From assembly GCA_027924585.1 (NCBI GenBank), contig BSBM01000372.1:30808001-30872000 (forward strand): a stretch of DNA of 64,000 nt, given 5' to 3'. Numbering within the stretch: the first letter of the stretch is position 1; each line of letters opens with the position of its first letter. The position numbers were made by a program, and so were the translations under genes. Shown here piece by piece: positions 60,930 through 64,000 of this stretch. A model generated the notes under the pieces. That model had not been told where the DNA came from, ran no database searches, and worked only from the letters and a program-made list of their open reading frames with translations. The DNA is from Larix kaempferi. Its lineage: Eukaryota > Streptophyta > Pinopsida > Pinales > Pinaceae.

Positions 60930-61160
60930 AAGAACAGAAATGCAGCACAGCAGACGATGCATAGGATGATGTGTTTTATCTGGGATAGATGCACAAAGAT
61001 AGAATAGCAGCACAGTAGATGATGCGTAGTATGGCAAGGTTTATCTGAGACAAGTGCACAAGAAAAGAAAGGCAGTATCGTAGATGGTGCACGAGGTTAT
61101 ATTTTATCTAAGACAGATGCGCAAGAACAGAACTACAAGACAATTGACGATGCCCAGTAT
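60930..61160. repeat. Degenerate ~60-bp tandem repeat
   Basis: Units have AGATGCACAAGAACAGAA, CAGCACAGTAGATGATGC and TTTATCTGAGACA elements, repeated about four times. Confidence 0.65.
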
Positions 61161-61469
61161 CAGTTGAGCTTGCAGATGCGCAGAAATAGAACAGTATGTT
61201 GAAACAACACACAGATTGCAAAAGGATATGAAATAGAAGAACCAGTGTGTAAGATATTGTGGAAATTTATAAAGTATGAGAACCAATGTGTAATATTGAT
61301 GCAGTGAAGCGAAGTGTGTGATGAACTATTGATATAGTATAGCATTTGTGAAGAACAAAGTATTTAGCAAGTGTGCTCAAGAAAAGTATTGCAGTAAATA
61401 TGAAGAGTGCATAGATCAGTAGAACAACAAAGAAGAATCTTCTATAGACATATCAGGGCGATAGGACGG

Positions 61470-61890
61470 GGCAAGGAACAAGAAGTCAGTGCTTCCTTCA
61501 AGTCGGAGCTTGTAAATCCAAGGGGTCGATGCCCCCTTCTAGTTGGTGTTGGTAAATCAAGGATTTGTTGCTTCCTTCAGGTTGTAGCTTGTAAATCAGG
61601 GGTTTGGAGCCTCCTTCCAATTGGTGCTGGAGAATCTTGGAAGTTGGTGCTTCCCATGAATGTAATCTTTATAATATAAGAAAAAATAATGTGGTTTTCT
61701 CCTGTTTGGGTTTCCACATTAAATCTTTTTGTTCTGTGTATTGCACATGTGATATTGAATGACATTGTTTATGATGAATGCATAATATAAGTGTTGTTTA
61801 TATTTGGTAAAAGTGAAAAAATTTCATAATTGTGCATAATACTGATTCACCCCCCCCTCTCAGTATTAATAAGATTTCCAACCATAAGTG
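61470..61890 (+). repeat. SIRE-like copia LTR 3' part
   Basis: Tandem variants of TTGGTGCTTCC/GGAGCTTGTAAATC (61485-61655) precede a stretch ending TTCACCCCCCCCTCTCAG (about 61845-61863). That closing motif is typical of SIRE/Maximus-type copia LTR ends. No primer site follows, so this is a solo or truncated LTR. Its 5' end may lie near 60130-60200. Confidence 0.45.
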
Positions 61891-63611
61891 CCCAAATTGT
61901 GTATGATTGTCATGTTCTATAATTTTCTAATAGATATGTATGCTTAAATAATTATTATTGAATGGTTTATATGCATGAAATATTTGAGCATGGTTTGAAT
62001 ACATTAATGGTAGGAATAATCCAGTAAAATTGAAGGGGTGTTTTGAATAATCGATAGTTATAAATATAAGTATGTTTCCGTTGTAAAATTTATGAAATGG
62101 ATGTGCAAGGAAGGAAAATTCGAATTTGTATCAAAGAGCATAATTGTATGCACATATTTGAGTGCCCCATGGCCTCAACAGTGTAAAAAGGATACTAGGT
62201 AAGTGACAAGTCATGTGCTAAAAAGAAAAGTATAAAGATAAATAAGAAAGTTAAATAAAGGGAACTATTATTGTTGGGACCGAGGGAAAGGTACCTCATA
62301 ACAAACCCCTTTCTATGTTGACACATGTTACTGTTGTTTTATTATCCGTATCATTGGTAAAACCACAAAGGAAGCCTCGACTCCCTTACTTTGATGTCAA
62401 ACTTTCAACTGAAGTCAATTCACTTCCTAAACCTCTTGTGAGTAATCCATTTCCACCGCAAAGAAGAACTAGTCCTTTGGTAAATACTTTGATATATGTG
62501 TATCGTATGGGTATGTTCGTAGATCATTAATCCGGCGAACCTATTTGAAAATACTTATGGAATATATCATCATGGTTCCATGACTATGCTATATGATGAC
62601 TCACACTTAAACAATTAAATACACTATGTCTATCATGTACATTGATTATGTAGATGTACACTACTACTGGTCCACCTGGGACACATCTTAGCAGTAGTAC
62701 AACATCATGTTAGAGCTCCAGACATATAGAGGCATCATCATTCCCCCCTCAGAGATATTTAGTGTATTTAGTGGTGTGGTTAAAGTTCTACATGTAGCCA
62801 ATCTCGTCACAGAGGGACATTTTTTGCCATCTTTTGGTGTAAAATGGGATCCATGCATTCTAAGCATATATTTGGATACCCCTTTGGCCATTTATCTATG
62901 TATATGCCACCCGATTGGTCACTACTACCATAGACCAACCATTATTGTAGGGTGGTGGACTCATTGCATAGTGTTTTGTAGTCAGATGTTCATGATCGTG
63001 CATGGTTTTCATGCACACATTGTTTTCTGAATCTAATGATGGATTTGGATACCCATTTGTCTTTTCTATTAGCTTATTGAGTCAATTTGACCAAATATGA
63101 CTTTTTCAGTAGTTTGGCTTGGTCAACGGGGTAGAGCAGTAGGTCAAAGATAGGTTTTAGAAATAACTAGCAGTGTTCTTGACTTAGGGAGTCATTATGA
63201 TCCTTTTTCCCTAAATTTCAAGTCAGTTCTTGATTAATTGGCTTTTAATTGAAAATTTTCCTAAGTTTTAATTTAAAAACCCTAAATTTGATTTGCATTA
63301 ATTTGATCAAAGCTATAGAGGCATTTCTGGGGTGATTTGAGCAGAGACATCAGAACTATTGAGGGGACCCTTCGGGCCCCATAAATGCCATCGTTACATC
63401 ATAATATACTAGTTAATGTATATGGAACTCTAATGAATAAGTAGTTGGAGTGGGTGTAACTGCTCCAACCATATCTATCTTTGTATAAATACCCATTAAG
63501 GAATGAGTATAATTAGGTTGGGCATCCTTCCTCATATGTTGTGTTGATGGTTATGACTATGTATGTGTATAATATCTCTTCTTGAATGCATGAGATCTTG
63601 GTGATCTCAAC
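61891..63611. other. No gene seen; possible LTR in its last part
   Basis: A 107-codon + frame (62707-63030) is open but shows no known motif. TATAAATA near 63484 followed by an LTR-like end at 63612 suggests the last few hundred bases may be an LTR whose start I could not place. Confidence 0.3.
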
Positions 63612-63613
63612 AA

Positions 63614-63627
63614 TGGCGACATTGCCG
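63614..63627 (+). other. Possible primer binding site, tRNA-Asp type
   Basis: TGGCGACATTGCCG follows CTCAACA (LTR-type end). It matches TGGCGCCGTTGCCG at 12 of 14 positions. Confidence 0.4.
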
Positions 63628-64000
63628 CTCTCATTTGATCTGGGTGACAACAACAACAAATGAGAGTGGTTTGAACTTGATTGAAAGTGTGCAATGGAGA
63701 AAATATGCAGGATAAGAAAATATATCCATTGTTGAAGACTCTTCTCGGATGAAGTCTGCTTACACATTTGAACCGAATCACGTACGACTGTTCCTCTAGA
63801 TATGTGGAACATTGGGTGCTAGCTACTACAATCTACAGGAAGTTAAAGAGATCGATCTATCTTAAAGAATTTCCTATGCCATGATGGATCATATGTAATT
63901 TAAACCTTTGGCCCTTCCTCTTGCATTATGTTGTCATTTGCTTTTCGTTGTATAAATGTGGTGTTGCTCGTGATATTCCTGTGATGGTGCGAGAGAAAGA
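63628..64000. other. Window end, nothing recognised
   Basis: If the preceding primer site is real, this is the start of an internal retroelement region. Frames stay below 100 codons and no gag motif is seen. Confidence 0.3.

Noticed and set aside
63362-63380. GC-rich hairpin GGGACCC-TTCG-GGCCCC as a terminator
   Set aside because: Rho-independent terminators do not apply in a plant nuclear genome, and no gene precedes it.

Overview
The window looks like intergenic DNA from a large, repeat-rich plant nuclear genome. The evidence is tRNA-Asp- and tRNA-iMet-primed LTR retrotransposons, Ty3/gypsy and Ty1/copia gag-pol remnants, a CACTA (En/Spm) transposon and a spliced plant serine-carboxypeptidase-like gene fragment. 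A gymnosperm is my guess from the density and age of nesting; it is not shown by any single sequence. I found no intact host gene, no rRNA or tRNA gene and no CRISPR array. Nearly all coding sequence is broken.

The frame of the window is one old Ty3/gypsy element on the + strand (about 528-57623). It has a 5'-truncated 5' LTR (528-1265), a tRNA-Asp-type primer site (1270-1287), gag (1558-3153), protease, an RNase H placed before the reverse transcriptase, RT, the usual RNase H, and integrase cut off at about 6947. After integrase comes a long accessory ORF in two pieces (35496-36223 and 54096-56696), then the 3' LTR (ending 57623). Two blocks split this element. Block A (about 6948-34565) holds degenerate retroelement DNA, a minus-strand LTR with an iMet primer site (about 12007-12430), and an inverted repeat (13418-14652 / 21497-22718). 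The inverted repeat encloses a five-exon serine carboxypeptidase pseudogene and a minus-strand copia remnant. Block A ends with a head-to-tail array of about 3.44-kb units (23492-34565). Block B (36224-54092) is a 17.9-kb CACTA transposon with a TAG target duplication. Removing it and one TAG leaves the accessory reading frame in register.

The CACTA element carries two minus-strand gene remnants: a TNPD/TNP2-type transposase (53527-48740) and a second gene region (42979-39206). In the second region a SET-domain exon is followed at once by TNPA/Ptta-like exons. It also carries subterminal arrays of the palindrome GTCGGATATCCGAC at both ends, and unrelated inserts.

Downstream of the gypsy element are a probable 1.88-kb solo LTR with a GTGTG duplication (58117-59999), a SIRE-like copia LTR remnant rich in short tandem repeats (about 60100-61890), and a possible further LTR end with an Asp-type primer site (63614-63627).

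The most interesting observations are: (1) the array of non-coding LTR units whose long LTRs each hold a ~1.5-kb palindrome; (2) the possible SET-TNPA gene in a CACTA transposon; (3) RNase H upstream of RT; (4) an almost exclusive C-to-T (mostly CAG to TAG) origin of the nonsense codons. All coordinates, alignments and identities were read by eye.
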